Of a stretch of DNA of 36,026 bases, positions 27,034 to 34,892 are shown piece after piece. The notes beneath the pieces are model-generated. The model saw only the letters and a list, made by a program, of their open reading frames with translations. It was not told the origin of the DNA and made no database searches. Each line of letters starts with the position of its first letter. Within the stretch, counting starts at the first letter, position 1. This stretch comes from Acinetobacter harbinensis. Lineage in GTDB: Bacteria > Pseudomonadota > Gammaproteobacteria > Pseudomonadales > Moraxellaceae. The translations under genes and the position numbers were made by a program. Location: assembly GCF_000816495.1 (NCBI RefSeq), contig NZ_JXBK01000001.1, positions 2,567,850 to 2,603,875 of the forward strand, given 5' to 3'.

Positions 27034-27963
27034 TTATTGGGGGTCTGGTACTGAAAAGAGACCGGTTGATAAATAACGGTCACCACGGTCACAGATAATA
27101 CAGACAATCACGGCTGCTGGGTTTTCTTGTGCCAATTGAATTGAAGCCCACACTGCTCCCCCTGAAGAGGTACCTGCACAAATGCCTTCTTGCTGCGCCA
27201 ATTGACGCATGGTTTGTTCAGCGGCCAATTGCGGAATATCCATGGTCCGATCAACACGACTGGGTTCAAAAATGGTCGGCAAATAAGCTTCTGGCCAACG
27301 ACGAATACCGGCAATACTGGCACCATCTTCTGGCTGTAAACCAACAATTTGAATATCGGGGTTCATCTCTTTTAAATATTTTGATACCCCCATAATAGTA
27401 CCGGTGGTGCCCATAGAGCTGACAAAATGGGTAATCTTACCACCGGTTTGTTGCCAAATTTCTGGCCCCGTGGTGAGATAATGCGCAGCGACATTATCTG
27501 GATTGCCAAATTGATTCAGTACAAAACCGTGACCTTGTGTTTGCATTTGCAAGGCCAAATCACGCGCACCTTCCATGCCTTGGGTTTTGCTCACTTCAAT
27601 TAATGTTGCCCCATAGGCACGCATGGCGTCTTTACGCTCTTGACTCATGTTATCCGGCATAATCAAGGTCATTTTATAACCGCGCATCGCCGCAACCATT
27701 GCCAAAGCAATACCAGTATTGCCACTGGTGGCTTCAATTAAGGTGTCGCCCGGTTGAATTTGACCGCGTTTTTCCGCTTGCATAATCATGTTATAGGCGG
27801 GACGATCTTTCACTGAACCTGCCGGATTATTGCCTTCAAGCTTGGCCAAAATCGTGGCTTGAGTGTGGCTTGCCAGACGTTGCAAGCGCACCAGTGGGGT
27901 CTTTCCGACATAGTGATCTAATAAAAATTCGTCGGCTTGAAAATCAGGAGAGAAAGTACTCAT
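27034..27963 (-). CDS. cysM: Cysteine synthase B
   Basis: 309 residues. A PLP enzyme that makes cysteine (or S-sulfocysteine from thiosulfate) from O-acetylserine. PLP lysine K52 lies in NPAGSVKDRPAYNMI, the substrate loop in EATSGNTGIALA, and the phosphate-binding loop in SSMGTTGTIMGVSKYL. PDNMSQERKDAMRAYGA is the CysM-type stretch that distinguishes it from CysK. It is the first gene of the minus-strand run and divergent from gacS. The gacS-cysM-rlmD-relA order is known from Pseudomonas. Confidence 0.95.
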   Translation of the reverse strand: MSTFSPDFQADEFLLDHYVGKTPLVRLQRLASHTQATILAKLEGNNPAGSVKDRPAYNMIMQAEKRGQIQPGDTLIEATSGNTGIALAMVAAMRGYKMTLIMPDNMSQERKDAMRAYGATLIEVSKTQGMEGARDLALQMQTQGHGFVLNQFGNPDNVAAHYLTTGPEIWQQTGGKITHFVSSMGTTGTIMGVSKYLKEMNPDIQIVGLQPEDGASIAGIRRWPEAYLPTIFEPSRVDRTMDIPQLAAEQTMRQLAQQEGICAGTSSGGAVWASIQLAQENPAAVIVCIICDRGDRYLSTGLFSVPDPQ

Positions 27964-28116
27964 CGTTTGTACCTATATCGAGCTCGGTCTATTGTATGAA
28001 AAAATGCGCTGCGCTGCACTCCTTTAAGCGGCTTTTTATTGAAAGCCACTAAAGCACAATCGGTTTTAAATAAAGCATGCTAAACTGCCTTGCATAGGAA
28101 ATAAACTGTTTTAATC

Positions 28117-30927
28117 ATGTCCAATATCAATAAAAAATTATTTAAACGCCTGCACTTAAATCATGCCTATGGACAGCTGATTGCCCTCATTTTTGTGCCG
28201 ATTACGATTTTGGCCTGTGTCGGTGCGCTGTTGGTGTTGTCGGAAACCTCGAATGCTGCACGCGCGCAACAACGCCAAATGGCGATTGCCATTGTCACCC
28301 GTTATCAGTTAACCGCCGAAGCTGCGATTGATTTATTAAATCATTATCCGTGGCAATATGATCAAGCACGTAACGCTCTGCAAAGCATGCTCGATGAAAA
28401 ACATCTCATACGTGCCGCCATTATTGACCCTCAAGGACGCAACCGTTTAAGCATTGGTTTTCAAGATCAAGATCCGTGGCCAAAAATTGACGCAACTGCC
28501 GATTTTGTCGGGCCAATTGCTTACAATAAAAATAATGTCTATGCCTTAACCATCAATAAATATGCCGATAAGCCGGTCAAGTTACTGATTGAGCTGGACA
28601 ATCAACCGTTAGAAATTGCCCGTTATCGGGTAATGATTGTCTTGATTGCCACCGGCTTGCTGACGCTGTTGCTGTTGTTATTGTGCTTAAATTTTTACTC
28701 TCGGCGCTGGATTGCACCGATGTATGAAATTCGCATGCAACTGCAACGCCTGAATGCCGATACGCTGGATCAGCACATGGTGATTAACAGCACCGGTGAA
28801 CTGCGTTTATTACAGCGCGATATTGCCAATGTGGTTAAACGCCTACATTTTAGTTTTTTAGAACTCAAAGAACACACTGAACAAACCGAAGACGATTTAC
28901 GCCGCACCTTAGATACCCTAGAAGTGCAAAACATTACCTATCGTCAAGCGCGCGACCAAGCGATTTCCGCCAATCAATCGAAATCGGTTTTCTTGGCCAA
29001 TATCAGTCACGAATTACGCACGCCGCTTAACAGTATTGATGGCTTTATTCACTTATTGCTGCGGCAAGGTAATCTTAGCAACGAGCAAAATCTGTATTTA
29101 CAAACCATTCGTAAATCTTCAGCCCATCTTTTGGCGCTGATTAATGACGTACTGGACTTTTCTAAAATTGATGCCGGTAAATTAGAACTGGAAACCGCAG
29201 GCTTTGATTTAGAAGAAGCTATTTTTGATGTCATGGATATGCTCTCGCCTTTGGCGGCGCAAAAGCAGATCGATATGGCCTTTTATTATGCCGATAATGT
29301 GCCCACACAAATTATTGGAGATGCCCTGCGCTTTAAGCAAATTTTAACCAACCTAATTTCCAATGCTATTAAATTTACTCCAGATGGAGAAATTATTGTC
29401 CGTGTTCGAATGCAGCATGATGATCTTGAACATTGCCTATTACATTTTAGCGTACAAGACAGCGGTATTGGTTTAAGTGGCACCGATCGTAAAAAATTAT
29501 TTGAGTCGTTCTCACAAGGCGATGCCTCTGTAACACGTCAATTTGGCGGTACTGGTTTAGGCTTGGCCATCTCTAAACAATTGGTGCATTTGATGCAAGG
29601 GCAAATTGGTTTTGAGGACAATCAAGAACGTGCTCCGACTGAAAAAGGCTCGACCTTTTGGTTTACCGCTATGTTTGCGGTGGATGAAGAAATTGAAATT
29701 ATCCATCCCCAATTTAAGCAAATGCAGGTGGTGTCGTACTTGGCACATCCCGCCACGGCCAATATCTTGCGGCATTATTTGGAAAACTATCAAGTCCAGC
29801 ATGTGGAAACCAGTTCGATCTTGGATTTGTTTAGTCAATTAAAACAATTTGCCAATTGTGATGACAATACCTGGCTGATTGTCGATCATAGTGGAGATGG
29901 TGAAGCCCTACTGAAGGAAATTCGTCAGCGTTATCAGGGTAATATTGCGGTATATGGCTATCAAATGTCGCTCAATGCCGACATGCTACATGAATATCGT
30001 GCGCGTCCACTGTATCAACCACTCAGCCGTAGCGCGCTGATTCAGTTGCTTGGTAATGAAGCCTTTTTAGATCAAGAACAATATGAAGAATTTAATGGTC
30101 AAGGCTTGCATGTCTTGGCGGTGGATGACCATCTGCCCAATCTGATTGTTTTAGAAGCATTATTGGGTGAGCTAAATGTCACCACCAGCAAAGTGCTCAG
30201 TGGTCAAGAAGCGCTTGAGCTGATTCAACAGCGCATTGAACAAGGTTTACCTGCCTTTGATATGGTGTTTATGGATATTCAAATGCCGGTGATGTCAGGC
30301 GTGGATACCACTCGTGCCATTCGCTCATTAGAATCCACCTTAGAAAATCATAAACGCTTGCCGATTATTGCTTTAACCGCCCACGCCTTGGCAGATGAAA
30401 AACAAAAATTATTACAGGTCGGGATGGATGATTACGTCACCAAGCCCATTCAAATGGAGCAGATTATTCAAATTCTGACCCACTGGACTTCGGCCAATTT
30501 TAAGCACACACAAAGTGTTGATAAATCGGTGTTGATTGAAGCACTCGATCCCCATATTTTAGATTGGCAACAAAGCTTGCAATTGGCCGCCAACAAAGAA
30601 GATTTGGCGCTCGATTTACTAAAAATGTTGGTGGATAGTTTTACTGCCGAATTAAATGAAATGCAGCAATTGATTGAAATGGAAGATTTCCCACAACTGG
30701 AACACGTGCTGCACCGTTTATATGGCGCAACGCGTTATGTTGGTGTACCACACTTGCAAGTCACCAGTGCCGCCTTTGAACAATTTGTATCGGGGTTACG
30801 CAAAGAACGTCGCAAAGCCGATGCCAGCTTTATTGAAGAGACCCTACAACACTTCGATGAATTGCAGACCGCCATTCAACAGGTCGAATTGGCTGCAGCA
30901 CACATTTTAAAGCAACATAACTTTTAG
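28117..30927 (+). CDS. gacS: Hybrid sensor histidine kinase GacS/BarA
   Basis: 936 residues, tripartite. Two membrane helices (about 19-42 and 169-193) flank a periplasmic sensor. Then come a HAMP-like linker, HisKA with ANISHELRTPLNS (H298), HATPase with NLISNAIKFTP, DSGIGL and GTGLGLAISKQL, a degenerate middle region, a receiver (AVDDHLPN, phospho-acceptor D720 in FMDIQMPVMSG, K in TKPI) and a C-terminal Hpt domain with HRLYGATRYVG (H866). This is the GacS/BarA layout; it phosphorylates GacA, which drives Rsm-type small RNAs. The cognate gacA is not in the window. The ribosome-binding site is weak at the chosen ATG. Confidence 0.94.
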   Translation: MSNINKKLFKRLHLNHAYGQLIALIFVPITILACVGALLVLSETSNAARAQQRQMAIAIVTRYQLTAEAAIDLLNHYPWQYDQARNALQSMLDEKHLIRAAIIDPQGRNRLSIGFQDQDPWPKIDATADFVGPIAYNKNNVYALTINKYADKPVKLLIELDNQPLEIARYRVMIVLIATGLLTLLLLLLCLNFYSRRWIAPMYEIRMQLQRLNADTLDQHMVINSTGELRLLQRDIANVVKRLHFSFLELKEHTEQTEDDLRRTLDTLEVQNITYRQARDQAISANQSKSVFLANISHELRTPLNSIDGFIHLLLRQGNLSNEQNLYLQTIRKSSAHLLALINDVLDFSKIDAGKLELETAGFDLEEAIFDVMDMLSPLAAQKQIDMAFYYADNVPTQIIGDALRFKQILTNLISNAIKFTPDGEIIVRVRMQHDDLEHCLLHFSVQDSGIGLSGTDRKKLFESFSQGDASVTRQFGGTGLGLAISKQLVHLMQGQIGFEDNQERAPTEKGSTFWFTAMFAVDEEIEIIHPQFKQMQVVSYLAHPATANILRHYLENYQVQHVETSSILDLFSQLKQFANCDDNTWLIVDHSGDGEALLKEIRQRYQGNIAVYGYQMSLNADMLHEYRARPLYQPLSRSALIQLLGNEAFLDQEQYEEFNGQGLHVLAVDDHLPNLIVLEALLGELNVTTSKVLSGQEALELIQQRIEQGLPAFDMVFMDIQMPVMSGVDTTRAIRSLESTLENHKRLPIIALTAHALADEKQKLLQVGMDDYVTKPIQMEQIIQILTHWTSANFKHTQSVDKSVLIEALDPHILDWQQSLQLAANKEDLALDLLKMLVDSFTAELNEMQQLIEMEDFPQLEHVLHRLYGATRYVGVPHLQVTSAAFEQFVSGLRKERRKADASFIEETLQHFDELQTAIQQVELAAAHILKQHNF

Positions 30928-31042
30928 TCAGTCGCAGTTGTTTATCCAGCACGTCCATATTTAGATGTGACTGTGCTGTCATGTATCGATAAAATCGGCA
31001 TGTTATGCTCAAAACCACGAAAAAAAATACAGGTCTATTCCC

Positions 31043-31831
31043 ATGGCGCTACTTCGCATCGAAAAAAATAATGGCATCGCGGTTGTGTCTTTAAACCGTC
31101 CCGACAAACGTAATGCCATGAGCTTTGCGCTCTTAAAAGAACTGGTGCTGGCCGCGAAACGAATCAAAAAAGATCGTTCTATTCGCTGTGTGATTTTAAC
31201 CGGTGAAGCACAAGTGTTTAGTGCTGGGATTGATTTGGCCGATTTAAACTCCACTCAAAATATGGCCTATGCCGCATGGGAGCTGATTAAACCGGGACAA
31301 AGCCTCTTTCAAAAAGCCTTTTTGGTTTGGCAAGAATTGCCGGTTCCGGTAATTGCGGCCCTTGAAGGCTACTGCTTAGGCGCGGGCATGCAATTGGCCT
31401 TGGCCGCGGATATCCGTATTGCGCATCCTGAGACCAAAATGTCGATTATGGAAAGCCGTTGGGGATTGGTGCCAGACATGGGACTAACCCGTTCAATGCG
31501 AGGTTTAATCAATGCTGACTTAGCCAAAGAACTGACCTTAACAGCACGTATTTTCGATGCCAGCTATGCCAAAGAAATTGGCTTGATCACCCATTTAGCC
31601 GACTCCCCTTTAAGCCAAGCTCAAGCTTTGGCAGAAGAAATGTTACAACGCTCGCCCGATGCGCTCACCGCCGCCAAACGCGTATTGAATGCCATGCAAA
31701 ATGCGCCACAAAAATCTTTACGCTTAGAAAAAATCTGGCAATTAAAATTAATTATGGGTAAAAATAGTACATTAGCCCGTCAAAAAGATAAAAAACCAGA
31801 AATTGAATTTTTACCGCGTCAGTATAAATAA
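31043..31831 (+). CDS. Crotonase/enoyl-CoA hydratase-isomerase family protein
   Basis: 262 residues of the crotonase fold: LNRPDKRNAMSFALL, first oxyanion-hole stretch VFSAGIDLADL (A61, G62), second ALEGYCLGAGMQLALAADI (G113-G115), then SIMESRWGLVPDMGLTRSM. The acidic pair E137 and D145, eight residues apart, matches the Glu/Asp spacing of delta3,5-delta2,4-dienoyl-CoA isomerases rather than the two glutamates of classical hydratases. It acts on an unknown acyl-CoA in the cytoplasm. No acyl-CoA dehydrogenase or thiolase is nearby. glxR-like dehydrogenase follows after 36 nt. Family certain; reaction uncertain. Confidence 0.88.
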   Translation: MALLRIEKNNGIAVVSLNRPDKRNAMSFALLKELVLAAKRIKKDRSIRCVILTGEAQVFSAGIDLADLNSTQNMAYAAWELIKPGQSLFQKAFLVWQELPVPVIAALEGYCLGAGMQLALAADIRIAHPETKMSIMESRWGLVPDMGLTRSMRGLINADLAKELTLTARIFDASYAKEIGLITHLADSPLSQAQALAEEMLQRSPDALTAAKRVLNAMQNAPQKSLRLEKIWQLKLIMGKNSTLARQKDKKPEIEFLPRQYK

Positions 31832-31867
31832 ACTGTCTCAATCACCGCATGCTGTAGAGAAAAATAC

Positions 31868-32737
31868 ATGAGCTTTGATCGTAATACCCAAATTGCCTTT
31901 CTAGGCATGGGCTTAATGGGCAGCCGTATGGCGACACGCTTGATTCAGGCTGGCTTTAACGTGGCCGTATGGAATCGTACTGAAGCCGCTTGTGAAGTAT
32001 TACTGGACATGGGTGCTACTGCTTTAAAGCTAGAAAACATTGGAGAATATCCAGTTATTTTAAGCTGCGTAGCCGACGATACCGCCATACAAGCAATTTA
32101 CGATCAGGTTGATGCGCATTTACATGCAGACCAAGTTTGGGTGGATTTTTCCAGTTTATCGGTCGATCAAACCAAAAGCTTGGCCGAGCATGCGCGCACG
32201 CGCGATGTACACTGGATTGATTCACCGGTCTCTGGCGGAACGATCGGTGCTGAACACGGTACCTTGGTGATTTTTGCAGGTGGCGATAGACAAATCATTC
32301 AGGATTTATCGCTGATTTATAATGTGCTGTGCCAGCGCGTCACCTGTATGGGCAGCAGCGGCACAGGTCAAGCCACCAAAATTTGTAATCAACTGATTGT
32401 TGCAGCCAACAGCACCTTAATTGCCGAAGCAGTGGCTTTGGCGGCACGCGCAGGTGTCGATACCACCTTGCTGGCACCGGCACTGGCCGGAGGTTTTGCC
32501 GACTCGAAACCCTTTCAAATTTTAACCCCACGCATGGCCACACATACCTTTGAACCGATTCAGTGGAAAGTACAAACCTTATCTAAAGACTTAAACAATG
32601 CGCTGCAACTGGCCGAACACTTTAATTTAAACATTCCGGTGGCCAAACAAGCATTGCAGCAATTGCAAACCCATCAAAATAAAGGCTATGCTGAGGCTGA
32701 TTTAGCCAGCATCATTCAACTGATTGAACAACATTAA
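31868..32737 (+). CDS. NAD(P)-dependent beta-hydroxyacid dehydrogenase, GlxR-like
   Basis: 289 residues. Rossmann motif FLGMGLMGSRMA (11-22), WNRT (35-38, typical of NADP-using members), substrate loop DSPVSGG (118-124), and catalytic lysine K171 with N174 in GQATKICNQ. This is the 3-hydroxyisobutyrate dehydrogenase superfamily. The hydroxypyruvate isomerase right after it argues for tartronate semialdehyde reductase (GlxR); 3-hydroxyisobutyrate dehydrogenase is the alternative. No valine-degradation genes are seen around it. Confidence 0.85.
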   Translation: MSFDRNTQIAFLGMGLMGSRMATRLIQAGFNVAVWNRTEAACEVLLDMGATALKLENIGEYPVILSCVADDTAIQAIYDQVDAHLHADQVWVDFSSLSVDQTKSLAEHARTRDVHWIDSPVSGGTIGAEHGTLVIFAGGDRQIIQDLSLIYNVLCQRVTCMGSSGTGQATKICNQLIVAANSTLIAEAVALAARAGVDTTLLAPALAGGFADSKPFQILTPRMATHTFEPIQWKVQTLSKDLNNALQLAEHFNLNIPVAKQALQQLQTHQNKGYAEADLASIIQLIEQH

Positions 32738-32772
32738 GCGCGTATGGTTTTTCTGTGCTTAGGAGTAACAGC

Positions 32773-33567
32773 ATGCTTAAATTGGCAGTAAATTTATCCA
32801 TGATTTTTACCGAAGTGCCTTTAATTGAGCGCTTCGCCTTAGCACGGGCACATGGTTTTGATTGTGTAGAAATTCAATTTCCGTATGAATTGAGTATTGC
32901 ACAAATCCAAAGCCAACTGAGCTTACATGATTTAAGCCTATGCCTAATCAATGTCCCTGCCGGAGATTTAATGCAAGGTGGCAATGGTTTGGCCGGCATA
33001 CCCGGCATGGAACATGCATTTTATCAGGGCTTAGAACAAGCCATTGACTATGCCACAGCTTTGAATGTTCCCAGTGTTAATATTCTAGCCGGCAAACAAC
33101 CCTTAGATTGCGATCTACTGCCCTGCTTAAAAACCTTATCTAGCAATTTAAAATTGGCCTGTGCGCTGCTGACACAACAACAAATTCAACCGTTATTTGA
33201 AATCGTCAATGGCACCGATATGCCGCGCTTTTTGGTACAAAATATTGCCCAAGCACAGGAAATGTTAGAGGCCGTCCAGCATCCAGCACTCAAAATACAA
33301 TATGACTGCTATCACATGGCCATGATGGGCGAAGATGTGCTGTATAGCTTACAAGAAAATATTCAAGACATTGGGCATATTCAATTTGCAGATTGCCCTG
33401 CACGCCATGAACCGGATACTGGAGAAATTGCTTTTGGCCCAATTTTTAATTGGCTGCGTCAAAGTACCTATAGCGGCTATATTGCAGCGGAATATAAGCC
33501 AAAAACAGACTCAGATCACAGTTTTGACTGGAAAGATAAATATTTTGTAAAACATCGGCCAAGTTAA
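32773..33567 (+). CDS. hyi: Hydroxypyruvate isomerase family protein
   Basis: 264 residues, a TIM-barrel sugar-isomerase fold. MLKLAVNLSMIFTEVPLIER and GFDCVEIQFPYE open the protein. The catalytic glutamates match the family at E143 (LFEIVNGTD) and E240 (IAAEYKPK), with QYDCYHM and GHIQFADCPARHEPDTGEI between them. Hyi interconverts hydroxypyruvate and tartronate semialdehyde, feeding the preceding reductase. ATG 32773 is chosen because AGGAG lies 7 nt upstream; an earlier in-frame start at 32755 has none. The usual third partner, glyoxylate carboligase, is not in the window. Confidence 0.88.
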   Translation: MLKLAVNLSMIFTEVPLIERFALARAHGFDCVEIQFPYELSIAQIQSQLSLHDLSLCLINVPAGDLMQGGNGLAGIPGMEHAFYQGLEQAIDYATALNVPSVNILAGKQPLDCDLLPCLKTLSSNLKLACALLTQQQIQPLFEIVNGTDMPRFLVQNIAQAQEMLEAVQHPALKIQYDCYHMAMMGEDVLYSLQENIQDIGHIQFADCPARHEPDTGEIAFGPIFNWLRQSTYSGYIAAEYKPKTDSDHSFDWKDKYFVKHRPS

Positions 33568-33580
33568 ATTCTAAACAGAA

Positions 33581-33609
33581 TTGAAATTTGGCGCTAAAAC
33601 CGCTATATT
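33581..33609 (+). promoter_or_regulatory. Sigma-70 promoter of rsfS
   Basis: TTGAAA (33581-33586), 17-nt spacer, TATATT (33604-33609), giving a transcription start near 33616. It starts 14 nt past the hyi stop and supports ATG 33645 as the rsfS start. Confidence 0.6.
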
Positions 33610-33644
33610 ATAGGATGAGCTATTGTCTGGAAATAAAACCTTTT

Positions 33645-34031
33645 ATGAATTTAGAACCATCGCCCAGCGCTTCTAATTCTCTCGATCACACAATGAATTC
33701 TCAAGCTAAAGATGTACAAGCTTGCTTAAAAGTTGTACATGAAGCCCTATTAGATGTAAAAGCCAAAGATATTCTTGAGCTTGATGTGAGTGCCATCAGC
33801 AATGTAGCCGATTATATGGTGATTGCGAGCGGTACATCGACACGTCATATCAAAGCCCTTGCCAATAACGTTGCTGAAGAAGCACGTAAAGCGGGTTTTC
33901 GTCCTTTGGGGATGGAAGGTGAACGTGATGCAGAATGGATCTTAATCGATCTTGGTTTTGTGGTTGTCCATGTCATGCTGCCAACGGCGCGTAAATTTTA
34001 CGACCTTGAAAGCTTATGGCGTGCCAACTAG
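33645..34031 (+). CDS. rsfS: Ribosomal silencing factor RsfS (Iojap family)
   Basis: 128 residues. RsfS binds uL14 of the 50S subunit and blocks subunit joining in starved or stationary cells. Family motifs: LDVKAKDILELDVS, ADYMVIASGTSTRHIKALA, GMEGERDAEWILIDLGFVVVHVM and FYDLESLW. Start codons at 33588 and 33615 are in frame, but both fall before the transcription start predicted from the promoter; ATG 33693 would leave out only a weakly conserved N-terminus. In many bacteria rsfS sits beside nadD or rlmH; neither is here. A terminator follows closely. Confidence 0.94.
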   Translation: MNLEPSPSASNSLDHTMNSQAKDVQACLKVVHEALLDVKAKDILELDVSAISNVADYMVIASGTSTRHIKALANNVAEEARKAGFRPLGMEGERDAEWILIDLGFVVVHVMLPTARKFYDLESLWRAN

Positions 34032-34045
34032 CTTAAACAGAAAAG

Positions 34046-34069
34046 AGCGACCTTAAGGTCGCTTTTTTT
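34046..34069 (+). terminator. Intrinsic terminator after rsfS
   Basis: AGCGACC (34046-34052), TTAA loop, GGTCGCT (34057-34063) and a run of T to 34069. Confidence 0.9.
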
Positions 34070-34366
34070 AAGTCTGTACTTTTAATTTTTCAAAATAATC
34101 GATTGAATCCCAACCTAAAAATTTCTGCTGTATCAAATTCAACCTCATACCAGCACAATCATAATGGCGCTTTTAGAATCATCAACATAGATTGATTGCG
34201 TATTAGATTCTGTGCATTTTTTCAGCTTACACTGCTCTACCATTAAATCAATTTTATGCGATAGAGCCAGCAAAACACTTGGTTTAAAAATTTAGTCGGT
34301 GAAAAGACTCAGAGTGATCATCACTTTAGCTTTTAGCAATAATCCCAATATCTTTACATAGAAAAC
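34070..34366. other. Gene-poor convergent gap between rsfS and nsrR
   Basis: With the terminator this gap is 335 nt. No RNA gene, repeat or clear promoter is seen. On the minus strand, in the same frame as nsrR and after its stop, two stretches of about 27 and 45 codons are free of stops (about 34283-34366 and 34145-34279). The second looks mildly protein-like (CKLKKCTESNTQSIYVDD) but has no ribosome-binding site at either TTG 34273 or ATG 34243. I do not call a gene. Confidence 0.4.
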
Positions 34367-34831
34367 TTATGAAATGGCCAAGATATCAATCAATTGATGT
34401 GCTGAAATCGTGGGCGATGCCATGGGACGACGTAAAATATCTTGTAGGGTATATTGATTGAGAAACTGATAAAACTGACTGAGCGCTTGATCTAATAAAT
34501 AAGGCAAACCACATGAGGCGCGTAACACACATTCAGGTGCGTCACAATTAACCAAATGGGCTGATACCGCATTATGAGTTTGTAAGGTTTTAATCAGATG
34601 ACCAATCGAGTAGTGCGCTAACGGATGGGTTAATTTAACGCCGCCGCCCTTGCCTCTGGACGTGGTTAGCCACTGTTGTTTGGCCATAAAATGAATGACT
34701 TTGACCAAGTGATTTCTAGAGACTTGCAAGTCTTTGGCCATTTTTTCGATGGTAAAAAGTGGCTCAGTAGATGACTGGGCCAAATAAATTAAAGCGCGAA
34801 TCCCGATATCTGTAAATTGGTTTAATTTCAT
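34367..34831 (-). CDS. nsrR: Rrf2 family regulator, NsrR-like nitric-oxide sensor
   Basis: 154 residues. N-terminal winged helix: FTDIGIRALIYLAQS, MAKDLQVSRNHLVKVIHFMA, then the wing SRGKGGGVKL. Three cysteines with NsrR spacing (C96, C101, C107 in LVNCDAPECVLRASCGL) would hold an iron-sulfur cluster that reacts with nitric oxide. NsrR represses hmp and other NO-response genes until the cluster is nitrosylated. RNHLVKV and LVNC set it apart from IscR. GAGAG precedes the ATG. hmp lies directly upstream on the same strand, with a terminator hairpin in the gap. Confidence 0.93.
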   Translation of the reverse strand: MKLNQFTDIGIRALIYLAQSSTEPLFTIEKMAKDLQVSRNHLVKVIHFMAKQQWLTTSRGKGGGVKLTHPLAHYSIGHLIKTLQTHNAVSAHLVNCDAPECVLRASCGLPYLLDQALSQFYQFLNQYTLQDILRRPMASPTISAHQLIDILAIS

Positions 34832-34852
34832 CTTGCTCTCATTAAGGTAAAA

Positions 34853-34882
34853 AAGTAAGAGGGCGTAAGTTCCCTCTTACTT
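34853..34882 (-). terminator. Intrinsic terminator between hmp and nsrR
   Basis: An 11-bp perfect stem, AAGTAAGAGGG (34853-34863) and CCCTCTTACTT (34872-34882), 8-nt loop. Read on the minus strand it ends in a T-run. It lies 10 nt past the hmp stop and only 21 nt before the nsrR ATG. Confidence 0.88.
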
Positions 34883-34892
34883 CCTTTAGGTC

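Noticed and set aside
28030..28050. Hairpin GGCTTT/AAAGCC in the cysM-gacS gap as a terminator
   Set aside because: It lies between divergent genes and has no T-run on either strand in the right place.
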